A stretch of 64,000 nucleotides of DNA from contig NZ_KE159707.1 of the NCBI RefSeq assembly GCF_000403435.2, positions 483,607 through 547,606 of the forward strand, given 5' to 3'. Below, piece after piece: positions 18,321 to 25,706 of the stretch. The stretch's first letter is position 1. Every line of letters starts with the position of its first letter. The position numbers and the translations under genes are program-made. A model generated the notes under the pieces. The model had not been told where the DNA came from, searched no databases, and worked only from the letters and a program-made list of their open reading frames with translations. This DNA is from Oscillibacter sp. 1-3. GTDB lineage: Bacteria; Bacillota; Clostridia; Oscillospirales; Oscillospiraceae.

Positions 18321-19826
18321 ATGAAACAACAACTGCATCGAGCAATTGCCTGTCTGGCACTGTGCGCCCTGCTGGCGGGGGCCGTCCCCCCGGCCTCCGC
18401 CGCAGGCCAGTTCCAGGACGTGCCCGCCTCCCACCCGGCGGCGGAGGCCATTCAGCGCTGCGTGGAACTGGGCTTTTTCCAGGGAGAGAGCGCCGCGCGG
18501 TTCGGCGTGGGCCACTCCATCACCCGGGGCGCCTTTGTGGTGGCGGCCAGCCGCTTTTTCGGCTGGGACACGAAAAATGTGTCCAAGACCCCCACCTACT
18601 CCGACGTACCCGCCGGCACCTGGTGCTACGGCGCCGTGGAGGCCGCCGCGGCCTGCGGCGCCTTGTCCAGCCAGAGCGGCACCTTCCGTCCAAACGACGC
18701 CATCACCCGGGAGGAGCTGGCGGTGCTGCTGGTGCGGGCGCTGGGGTACGAGACCGTCGCCGCCCTGGCCCAGGATCTGGCCACGCCCTTCCGGGACGTG
18801 CGGACCAACCCGGGGTACATCGCCATGGCCTATGACTTCGGCCTGGTCAGCGGCGGCACCCGCACCCAGTTCTCCCCCGACGAGCCCGCCGCCCGGGAGG
18901 ACGTAGCCGTCATTCTCATGGAGCTCTACGACAAGCTTCACGCCCCCGCCGCCCGGAGCATCGGCATCGCCAGTTCCGAGGCGGATTTGCCGGATCTGGC
19001 CGGCTATGAGACGGTGGCCATCTCCGCCGGCCGGCTGATGTGCGCCGGCAAGCCCTCGGTGCCCATCACCATGGAGGCCGGGAGGATTACCGCTTTGCAG
19101 GAGACGATCCGCCAGGCGGGAGCCAAGGCGTTTTTGCACGTGGTGGGGGGACCCACCGCCCTGAACGGGGATACGGATGAGACCATGTCGGTGCTGGCGG
19201 AGGCCGTGGAAAAAGGCGGCTATGACGGGCTGCTGCTGGATCTGGAGAAGCTGAAAAGCACCCAGGAGAGCGCCATGAGCCGGCTGATGCGGGCGCTGCG
19301 GCCCGCTTTGGACGGAAAGCCTCTCTACGTGATCGCCGACGCCCCCGCCTGGGACGGCACGGCCTACGAGGGCTATAACTACGGCCTGATCGGCGAGAAT
19401 GTGGACTGCCTGATTCTGCGCGTCTCCTCTCACAAGGGCCTCTCGGGGGACTTCCCCACCGCCCCGGTGGAGCCCCTGGAGGAGGCGTACTACGCCCTGG
19501 GCGAGCTGCGCGGCGTCATCGACGGCGACAAGCTGGCCCTGCTGGTGTCCACCGATGGAACTTTGTACCTGGGCGGCCGGGAGTCCGGCGGCATCTCCCA
19601 GGCGGAAATCCGAAAGCTGCTGACGGCGGATGAGACGAAGGCGTACTACTCCACCCGCTACGACTGCGCCTACGCCTCCTCCGTCTACGAAAAGCGGGAG
19701 GCCGTGGTCTGGTATCTCAACGACCGCGCCATCGAGGCCCGGGCCCGGCTGGCGGGGCTGTTCGGCGTGACCCGGCTCTGCATGGCGGATCTGAACGACC
19801 TGCCGGCGGTGATGCCGGAAACCTGA
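18321..19826 (+). CDS. SLH-domain surface protein with a C-terminal glycosidase-like domain
   Basis: 501 residues. Signal peptide about 1-28 (ends PASAAG). Three S-layer-homology repeats: FQDVPASHPAAEAIQRCVELG (from about 31), YSDVPAGTWCYGAVEAAAACG (from about 92) and FRDVRTNPGYIAMAYDFGLVSG (from about 155). These bind secondary cell-wall polymer and anchor the protein to the wall. Residues about 210-495 look like a GH18/YaaH-type TIM barrel: GGYDGLLLDLEKLK is at the strand-4 position where chitinase-like enzymes carry DxxDxDxE; here it is DLEKL, so catalysis is uncertain. Its own promoter and terminator make it monocistronic. Confidence 0.85.
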   Translation: MKQQLHRAIACLALCALLAGAVPPASAAGQFQDVPASHPAAEAIQRCVELGFFQGESAARFGVGHSITRGAFVVAASRFFGWDTKNVSKTPTYSDVPAGTWCYGAVEAAAACGALSSQSGTFRPNDAITREELAVLLVRALGYETVAALAQDLATPFRDVRTNPGYIAMAYDFGLVSGGTRTQFSPDEPAAREDVAVILMELYDKLHAPAARSIGIASSEADLPDLAGYETVAISAGRLMCAGKPSVPITMEAGRITALQETIRQAGAKAFLHVVGGPTALNGDTDETMSVLAEAVEKGGYDGLLLDLEKLKSTQESAMSRLMRALRPALDGKPLYVIADAPAWDGTAYEGYNYGLIGENVDCLILRVSSHKGLSGDFPTAPVEPLEEAYYALGELRGVIDGDKLALLVSTDGTLYLGGRESGGISQAEIRKLLTADETKAYYSTRYDCAYASSVYEKREAVVWYLNDRAIEARARLAGLFGVTRLCMADLNDLPAVMPET

Positions 19827-19843
19827 GACAGAAAACGCACTGC

Positions 19844-19879
19844 CCCCGGCGGGATATGAAGAATCATATCCCGCCGGGG
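19844..19879. terminator. Terminator after the SLH gene (shared with rpoN)
   Basis: A 15-bp perfect stem (CCCCGGCGGGATATG / CATATCCCGCCGGGG), loop AAGAAT, followed by ATTTTAT on the plus strand. It lies between convergent genes. Confidence 0.8.
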
Positions 19880-19904
19880 ATTTTATGTGCGCGGCGCAGC
19901 CGGC

Positions 19905-21245
19905 TCACCGCCTCCTGCCAGAGGAGGAGGGGAGGCGCAGCTCCATGCGGTATTTGGCCACCGTGCGGCGGGCCACCCGGACGCCGTCCTCCGCCAGCAG
20001 CTCGCACAGCCGCTGGTCGCTGAGGGGCCGGCGGGGGTCCTCATTTTGCACCAGGGCCAAAAGCCTCTGCTTCACCGCCTGCCGGGAGGGGCCCTGCTCC
20101 CCCACGGCCCGGCTGAAAAAGTACCGCAGGGGATAGGTGCCCTGGCGGCACTGGAGATACTTGTCCCGGGCGGCCCGGGAGATGGTGGAGGGGTGCAGCT
20201 CCAGCGCCTCCGACAGCGAGAGGAGGCTCATGGGGGCCAGCTCCCCGGTCTCCCCGGCGAAGAAGGGACGCTGGGCCTCCAGAATGGCGTCCGCGCAGCG
20301 GCGGAGAGTACCGCCCCGGCGGTCCAGGCTGGTGAGGAGCCACTTGGCCTGCTGCATCTTCTGGCGGAGGTAGTCCCGGGTCTCCTTCTCGTCGGAGTCC
20401 TTCAAAAGCCGGGTGTAGTAGGAGCTGATGGAAATTCTGGGAAGATAGTATTCGTTGAGGACGGCTGTCAGGACCCCGTCCAGCTCCACAATGAACACAT
20501 CGGGCCGGACGTAGACCGCCGGCTCCGCCGGCTGGAAGGCCCGCCCCGGATGGGGGTCCAGGGAGGAGATGACCTTCTCCGCCGCCTGGATCTCCGCCGC
20601 GGAAAGGCCCAGCTCCCGGGCGATGGGGCCGTAGTGCTTCTTTCCCAGCTCCGGCAGAAATCGGGCGGCGATGTCCATCACCGCCGGGGAGACGTTCTCC
20701 CGCCGGGCCAGCTGCAGCAGCAAACACTCGGAGAGATCCCGGGCCCCCACGCCGGCGGGGTCCAGGGACTGGACGGTGTCCAGAGCCTGCCGGATCAGCG
20801 TGTCCGGAATTTTCAGCTCCCGCAGGCCGTCCAAATCGGCATCATCCAGATAACCGTCCTCATCCACCATTTCCGCGATGTACTTGGACAGGGCCAGCAG
20901 GGGCTTTGGCAGGCGCATGCGCTCCAGCTGGTCCCGGAGGAAGGCCGCCAGGCTCTCCAGCTCACGGTCCGCCGCCCCCCGCTCCGGCGGGGCGTTTTCG
21001 GCGTGGGCGAAGGTGGCGCCATACACGCCGCCGTCAATCCAGCTGGCCTTTTGCCGCAGCTCCTCATAGGCGTCCCGGAGGGAGGGGGCGTCCTCCGGCT
21101 CCAGCAGGGGGTTCTCCTCGGTGAGGCGTCCCAGGTACTCCAGCAGCTCCTGGGAGTTCATCTGCAGAATCTCCATGGACTGGAGCAGCTGGGGGGACAG
21201 CTTGAGCTGCTGGCGCAGCTCGGCTTTTAACGAGACCAGGCTCAT
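19905..21245 (-). CDS. rpoN: RNA polymerase sigma-54 factor RpoN
   Basis: 446 residues. The N-terminal activator-interacting region has the Gln/Leu-rich LRQQLKLSPQLLQSMEILQMNSQELLEYL typical of region I. The core-binding domain spans about 90-230, and the C-terminal RpoN box ARRTVAKYR (425-433) recognises the -24 element. The ATG overlaps the stop of the upstream activator gene as ATGA, so activator and sigma factor are made from one transcript. This pairing is unusual because rpoN is normally a separate housekeeping locus; it suggests that the butyrate operon next door is a main target. Confidence 0.96.
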   Translation of the reverse strand: MSLVSLKAELRQQLKLSPQLLQSMEILQMNSQELLEYLGRLTEENPLLEPEDAPSLRDAYEELRQKASWIDGGVYGATFAHAENAPPERGAADRELESLAAFLRDQLERMRLPKPLLALSKYIAEMVDEDGYLDDADLDGLRELKIPDTLIRQALDTVQSLDPAGVGARDLSECLLLQLARRENVSPAVMDIAARFLPELGKKHYGPIARELGLSAAEIQAAEKVISSLDPHPGRAFQPAEPAVYVRPDVFIVELDGVLTAVLNEYYLPRISISSYYTRLLKDSDEKETRDYLRQKMQQAKWLLTSLDRRGGTLRRCADAILEAQRPFFAGETGELAPMSLLSLSEALELHPSTISRAARDKYLQCRQGTYPLRYFFSRAVGEQGPSRQAVKQRLLALVQNEDPRRPLSDQRLCELLAEDGVRVARRTVAKYRMELRLPSSSGRRR

Positions 21246-22678
21246 GTGCGGGCCTCCTTTCCGGCGTATTTGGCGATCTTTCGGGCAGCGGTTGCCTGGG
21301 AGATGCCCAGCTCCTTCGCAACCGCCACCGTGGTGCCGCAGCGGCCGTAGGACTCCCGGATGATCTGGCCCTCGTAGGCCTCCATCCGCTCCGCCAGGGT
21401 GCCGCTCCGCGCGGGCGGGGAAATGGCATGTGCCGGCTCCCCGGCGTACTCCGGCGGCAGGTGGATCAGATCAATCACCGGGTCCTGGACGGTGATGGCC
21501 ATGCGCTCCATCAGGTTTTCCAGCTGGCGGACGTTGCCGGGCCAGTGGTACTGCTCCAAAAAGGCCATGAGGCGGGGGCTGAGGGTCAGGGCGCTGCCGT
21601 ACTCCTGGCAGAACCGGGAGAGGAACTGGTGGGCCAGGGGGAGCACGTCCTCCGTCCGCTGCCGCAGGGGCGGAATGTGCATCCGGATGACGTTGAGCCG
21701 GTAGAAGAGGTCGGAGCGGAAGGCGCCCCGGTGCACCGCGTCCTCCAGGTCCCGGTTGGTGGCCACCAGCAGCCGGAAGTCCAGCTCGATCTTCCTGGTG
21801 CCGGAGAGGCGCTCAATGGTCTTCTCCTGGATCAGCTGCAAAAGCTTGGACTGGATATGGGGGGGCAGCTCGCCGATCTCGTCCAGGAAGAGAGTGCCGC
21901 GGTTGGCCAGCTCGATTTTTCCGATCTTGCCCGTGGAGGCCGCCCCGGTGAAGGCCCCCTTCTCATAGCCGAAGAGCTCCGACTCGATGAGGTTCTCATG
22001 GAGCACCGCGCAGTTGACCTCGATAAAAGGACCGGCGGCCCGGCTGCTCATGGCGTGGATGGCCTTGGCCACGGCGCTCTTGCCCACGCCGGTCTCCCCG
22101 GTGATGAGGATGTTGGCCTTGGTGTTGGCGGTGTTCTGCATCAGGGTCAAAAGCCGCTGCATGGGCTGGCTCTTGAAGACCAGGCTGGTCTCGGTGGCCC
22201 GGAGGCGCAGCTCCGCAATCTCCTGGGAGTACTGCAGCAGGGAGTCCTGCATGCTGCGGTAGTTGCGCTGAATGCTGTTGATCTGCTCCATGGACACCGT
22301 GTTGAAGCACATCACATATTTCAGCTCCCCGCCCGCGTCAAAGAGGGGAATGCCCACAGTCATCACGTTTTTGTGGATGCGGTTGATGGTCTGGGTGGTG
22401 GTGATCTTCTGCTTCTGGCGGATAACGTCCGCCGTGATGCAGGGGACAAAGGTGCCGTCCGCCTCCAGGTCAAAGGCGGAGCGGCCCACAATAGAGTTGT
22501 GGGTGAAGCCGAAGTTCTTCTCGTAGGTCTCGCTGACCCGCAGAATGATGCCCTTGGCGTCGGAGAGCATCATGTCGTCCGCCAGAACCAGGTTGTTCTC
22601 AGGACTGATGATGTCAAAGAGGCTCTTAAGGTTGATGTCCTCCTCAAAGGCGTAGGGCAGGGCGGGGATCTGGGGCAT
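21242..22678 (-). CDS. Sigma-54-dependent activator: PAS, AAA+ and Fis/TyrR-type HTH
   Basis: 478 residues. A PAS-like sensor is at about 30-135, a coiled linker at 136-165, then the AAA+ domain: Walker A GETGVGKS (194-201), sigma-54-contacting GAFTGA (241-246), Walker B LFLDE (263-267) and R-finger region SDLFYRLNVIRMHIPPLR. The C-terminal HTH (TVAVAKELGISQATAARKIAKYA) is at about 445-468. There is no response-regulator domain, so it senses a cytosolic signal through PAS. It is divergent from the crotonase operon and first in an operon with rpoN. Such activators of crotonase-type operons have been proposed in Clostridiales. Confidence 0.94.
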   Translation of the reverse strand: MPQIPALPYAFEEDINLKSLFDIISPENNLVLADDMMLSDAKGIILRVSETYEKNFGFTHNSIVGRSAFDLEADGTFVPCITADVIRQKQKITTTQTINRIHKNVMTVGIPLFDAGGELKYVMCFNTVSMEQINSIQRNYRSMQDSLLQYSQEIAELRLRATETSLVFKSQPMQRLLTLMQNTANTKANILITGETGVGKSAVAKAIHAMSSRAAGPFIEVNCAVLHENLIESELFGYEKGAFTGAASTGKIGKIELANRGTLFLDEIGELPPHIQSKLLQLIQEKTIERLSGTRKIELDFRLLVATNRDLEDAVHRGAFRSDLFYRLNVIRMHIPPLRQRTEDVLPLAHQFLSRFCQEYGSALTLSPRLMAFLEQYHWPGNVRQLENLMERMAITVQDPVIDLIHLPPEYAGEPAHAISPPARSGTLAERMEAYEGQIIRESYGRCGTTVAVAKELGISQATAARKIAKYAGKEART

Positions 22679-22720
22679 AACGGACAGCTCCTTTCCGGTT
22701 TGGTGCGGCGGGACGGTCTT

Positions 22721-22738
22721 CTATTCATTTTTGAGTAT
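22721..22738. promoter_or_regulatory. Activator site 1 (imperfect 18-bp palindrome)
   Basis: CTATTCATTTTTGAGTAT: left half-site CTATTCA exact, right half TGAGTAT with two changes from TGAATAG. Its centre is 21 bp (two helical turns) from site 2. It overlaps the -10 of the activator gene's own promoter. Confidence 0.6.
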
Positions 22739-22742
22739 ACCA
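22734..22742 (-). promoter_or_regulatory. Extended -10 promoter of the activator-rpoN operon
   Basis: On the minus strand TGGTATACT, an extended -10 (TGn + TATACT), about 55 nt upstream of the activator start; the -35 is weak. It lies across the end of palindrome 1 and abuts palindrome 2, so a protein bound there should block it. Confidence 0.55.
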
Positions 22743-22759
22743 TATTCAAAAATGAATAG
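22742..22759. promoter_or_regulatory. Activator site 2 (18-bp palindrome)
   Basis: ATATTCAAAAATGAATAG: one mismatch from the perfect palindrome CTATTCA-AAAA-TGAATAG seen in site 3. Sites 1 and 2 are on the same helical face. Confidence 0.7.
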
Positions 22760-22869
22760 AAAGAGGAAATGAGTGGAAAATCTGTGTGCGGAATAGCCAA
22801 AATTTCGACCTGGATTTATACCCTGCGGCAAAATCCGACGCCGGAGGGCCGGACTGCAGGCATCTTCAG

Positions 22870-22891
22870 CTCTATTCAAAAATGAATAGAG
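22870..22891. promoter_or_regulatory. Activator site 3 (perfect 22-bp palindrome)
   Basis: Arms CTCTATTCA and TGAATAGAG around AAAA. It is centred about 140 bp upstream of the -24/-12 promoter at 23021, a normal enhancer distance for sigma-54 activators. The 18-bp core is shared with sites 1 and 2. Confidence 0.75.
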
Positions 22892-23020
22892 CCGTCGCGA
22901 TCCGGCGGATCATTGGAAAATCAAGGAAAAAACAGGGTGTGCTTTATGGCGGGAGCCTGTCCCGCATTGTGGAATGTGACAGAAATGGCCGCCGCTTTCC
23001 AGCAAAACGGACTTGAAATA

Positions 23021-23037
23021 TGGTACAGAAATTGCTA
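23021..23037 (+). promoter_or_regulatory. Sigma-54 (-24/-12) promoter of the butyrate operon
   Basis: TGGTACAGAAATTGCTA compared with consensus TGGCACR-N4-TTGCW: the invariant GG and GC are exactly 10 bases apart and the TTGCT box is intact; the -24 box has T for C. Expected start of transcription is near 23047, giving a leader of about 60 nt before the crotonase ATG. Confidence 0.8.
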
Positions 23038-23108
23038 TTATTCTTAACAGCAAAAGCGCGCCGCGGCAAAAGGCGGCGGGACATACCAATATTTAAGGAG
23101 GAGCTATC

Positions 23109-23909
23109 ATGTATCAGACCGTTCGCTACGAGAAGAAGGACAACATCGGCATTGCCACCATCAACCGCCCCGAGGCGCTGAACGCCCTCAACTCCACTGT
23201 CGTGGGAGAGCTGGAGCAGCTGATTTCCGAGGTGGAGAAGGACACGGAGCTGCGGGCCTTTATCCTCACCGGCGAGGGCCGTTCCTTCGTGGCCGGCGCA
23301 GACATCGGCGAGCAAAAGCCCATGGACGTGGCCCAGGGCCGCAAGTGGGGCCAGCGGGGCAGCGCCCTGTTCCGCCGCATCGAGAAGCTGGAGATCCCCA
23401 CCATCGCCGCGGTGAACGGCTTCGCCCTGGGCGGCGGCTGTGAGATCGCCATGAGCTGCGACATCATTCTGGCCGCCGGTCCCAACGCCGAGGGCAAGGG
23501 CGGCGCCAAGTTCGGCCAGCCCGAGGTGGGCCTTGGCATCACCCCCGGCTTCTCCGGCACCCAGCGCCTGCCCCGCCGTGTAGGACTGGCCAAGGCCAAG
23601 GAGCTGATCTTCTCCGGCAAGGTCATCGACGCCGCCGAGGCCAAGGCCATCGGCCTGGTGAACGAGGTCTATCCCCTGGAGCAGCTGATGGACGCCGCCA
23701 TTGCCATGGCCCAGTCCTTCGCCGTCAACGCTCCTATCGCCGTGAAGTACTCCAAGGCATGCATTGACCGGGGCATGCAGATGGACATTGACGACGGCAT
23801 TGCCCTGGAGAACGAGCTGTTTGCCATGTGCTTTGCCACCGAGGACCAGAAGGAGGGCATGGGCGCCTTCCTGGAAAAGCGCAAGGAAAAGCACTTCCAG
23901 AACAAATAA
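23109..23909 (+). CDS. crt: Crotonase (enoyl-CoA hydratase / 3-hydroxybutyryl-CoA dehydratase)
   Basis: 266 residues with AAGGAGGAG upstream of the ATG. The oxyanion-hole segments are GRSFVAGADIGE and GFALGGGCEIAMSCD; the two catalytic acids are Glu112 (GGGCE) and Glu139 (QPEVGLG). The spacing between them is about seven residues longer than usual because of an AAGPNAEGKGG insert. It interconverts crotonyl-CoA and 3-hydroxybutyryl-CoA. It is the first gene after the sigma-54 promoter, 54 bp before the CoA-transferase gene. No thiolase or 3-hydroxybutyryl-CoA dehydrogenase gene accompanies it here. Confidence 0.92.
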   Translation: MYQTVRYEKKDNIGIATINRPEALNALNSTVVGELEQLISEVEKDTELRAFILTGEGRSFVAGADIGEQKPMDVAQGRKWGQRGSALFRRIEKLEIPTIAAVNGFALGGGCEIAMSCDIILAAGPNAEGKGGAKFGQPEVGLGITPGFSGTQRLPRRVGLAKAKELIFSGKVIDAAEAKAIGLVNEVYPLEQLMDAAIAMAQSFAVNAPIAVKYSKACIDRGMQMDIDDGIALENELFAMCFATEDQKEGMGAFLEKRKEKHFQNK

Positions 23910-23963
23910 AGGCTGTAATAGCAGCCAAAAACACACCTATCATCAATCGAGGAGTGGAAAACC

Positions 23964-25520
23964 ATGAAAAAAGTTCGTGTGATCTCCGCTGAGGAGGCCG
24001 CGCTGCTGGTCAACGACGGCGACACCATCTCCACCGGCGGCTTCGTCAGCTGCGCCTGCCCCGAGGCGCTGTCCACCGCCCTGGAAAAGCGCTTTGTGGA
24101 GACCGGCCACCCCAGGGACCTGACGCTGTTCTTCGCCGCGGGCCAGGGCCACCGGGACGGCACCGGCGGCGACCACTACGGCCACGAGGGCATGGTCAAG
24201 CGGGTGGTGGGAGGCCACTGGGACCGGGCCCCCAAGCTGGGCGACCTGGCCCTGGCCAACAAGATCGAAGCCTACAACCTGCCCCAGGGCGTCATCACCC
24301 ACATGTACCGGGACATCGCCGCCCACAACATCGGCACCATCACTCACGTGGGCCTGTACACCTTCGCCGACCCCCGCAACGGCGGCGGCAAGCTGAACAC
24401 CTGCACGAAAGAGGACCTGGTAAAGCTCATTGAGATCGAGGGCGAGGAGCGCCTGCTGTACAAGGGCTTCCCCATCAACGTCTGCTTCCTCCGGGGCAGC
24501 TACGCCGACGAGTACGGCAACTGCACCGTACATAGGGAGATCGGCCCTCTGGACGTCACCGCCCAGGCCCAGGCCACCAAGAACTCCGGCGGCAAGGTCA
24601 TTGTCCAGGTGGAGAAGATCGTCCAGGGCGGCTCCCTTGACCCCAAGCTGGTGAAGATCCCCGGCATCTACGTGGACGCCATCGTGGTGGGCTCCATCGA
24701 GGACAATATGCAGTGCCTGGGGATGCCCTACGACGGCGCCCTCACCGGCGAGTTCCGCATCCCCGTGGACGCCATCCCCCCCATCCCCCTGGACGCCAAG
24801 AAGATTCTGGCCCGCCGGGCGGCCATGGAGCTGCCCCAGGACGCCATTGTCAACCTGGGCACCGGCGCGCCGGAGAAGATCGCCAACGTGGCGGCGGAGG
24901 AGGGCATCTCCGACAAGCTGACCCTCACCGTAGAGGCTGGCTCCATCGCCGGCGTGCCCTACGGCGGCACCCAGTTCGGCGCGGCGGCCAACTCCATGGC
25001 CATTCTGGACCACAACGTCCAGTTTGACTTCTACCAGGGCGGCGGCCTGGACGTGGCCTTCCTGGGCCTGGCGGAGACGGCCCCCAACGGAGACCTGAAC
25101 GTGTCCAAATTCGGCACGCGCCTGGCGGGCGCCGGCGGCTTCATCGACATCACTCAGAACGCCAAAAAGGTGGTCTACTGCGGCACCTTCACCGCCAAGG
25201 GCCTCAAGACCGAGTGCCGGGACGGCAAGCTGGTCATCACCCAGGAGGGCGCCAAGAAGAAGTTTGTCAACGAGGTGGAGCACATCACCTTCTCCGGCGT
25301 ATACGCCAACAAGGTCCACCAGCCGGTGCTGTATGTCACCGAGCGGGCCGTCTTTGAGCTCCGCCCCGAGGGCGTGACGCTGATTGAGATCGCCCCCGGC
25401 ATCGACCTCCAGACCCAGGTGCTGGACCAGATGGAGTTCATGCCCAAAATCGCCGAGGATCTGAAGCTCATGGACGAGCGCATTTTCAAGGATGAGCTCA
25501 TGGGCCTTGCCAACGACTAA
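23964..25520 (+). CDS. Family I CoA-transferase, propionate/acetate CoA-transferase (Pct/YdiF) type
   Basis: 518 residues with alpha and beta halves fused, as in Pct/YdiF. The alpha-half hallmark is VNDGDTISTGGFVSCACPEALSTAL... near residues 16-40; the catalytic glutamate is Glu324 in LTVEAGSIAGVPYGG, the position used by Clostridium propionicum Pct (numbering from memory). It swaps CoA between acyl-CoA and a free acid by a glutamyl-CoA thioester. In this operon it could activate 4-hydroxybutyrate using acetyl- or butyryl-CoA, or release butyrate. It is not of the AbfT/Cat2 type usually paired with 4-hydroxybutyrate. Confidence 0.9.
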   Translation: MKKVRVISAEEAALLVNDGDTISTGGFVSCACPEALSTALEKRFVETGHPRDLTLFFAAGQGHRDGTGGDHYGHEGMVKRVVGGHWDRAPKLGDLALANKIEAYNLPQGVITHMYRDIAAHNIGTITHVGLYTFADPRNGGGKLNTCTKEDLVKLIEIEGEERLLYKGFPINVCFLRGSYADEYGNCTVHREIGPLDVTAQAQATKNSGGKVIVQVEKIVQGGSLDPKLVKIPGIYVDAIVVGSIEDNMQCLGMPYDGALTGEFRIPVDAIPPIPLDAKKILARRAAMELPQDAIVNLGTGAPEKIANVAAEEGISDKLTLTVEAGSIAGVPYGGTQFGAAANSMAILDHNVQFDFYQGGGLDVAFLGLAETAPNGDLNVSKFGTRLAGAGGFIDITQNAKKVVYCGTFTAKGLKTECRDGKLVITQEGAKKKFVNEVEHITFSGVYANKVHQPVLYVTERAVFELRPEGVTLIEIAPGIDLQTQVLDQMEFMPKIAEDLKLMDERIFKDELMGLAND

Positions 25521-25535
25521 AGTATAAAAGTTTCG

Positions 25536-25587
25536 CGCAAGCCTTTTCAAAGGCTTGCGGGGTGCAGGGGCAGCGCCCCTGCACCCC
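25536..25587 (+). repeat. Double hairpin between the CoA-transferase gene and abfD
   Basis: Two abutting perfect hairpins: CGCAAGCCTTT / AAAGGCTTGCG (25536-25559) and GGGGTGCAGGGGC / GCCCCTGCACCCC (25559-25587, loop AGC). They share one G. No T-run follows. Similar rich hairpins occur as dispersed intergenic sequence in Oscillospiraceae (from memory). They could cause partial termination or protect a processed 3' end. Confidence 0.7.
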
Positions 25588-25706
25588 GCAGGGCGCGGGA
25601 TTCCCCCAAAAGAGGCAAAAACACAGCGTCTCTGCCGCAAAGCGGCAGACAGCGTCCCTCAATAGAAGATAAAAGCCCCCCAAGAACAAAAAGGAGGACC
25701 AATCAA

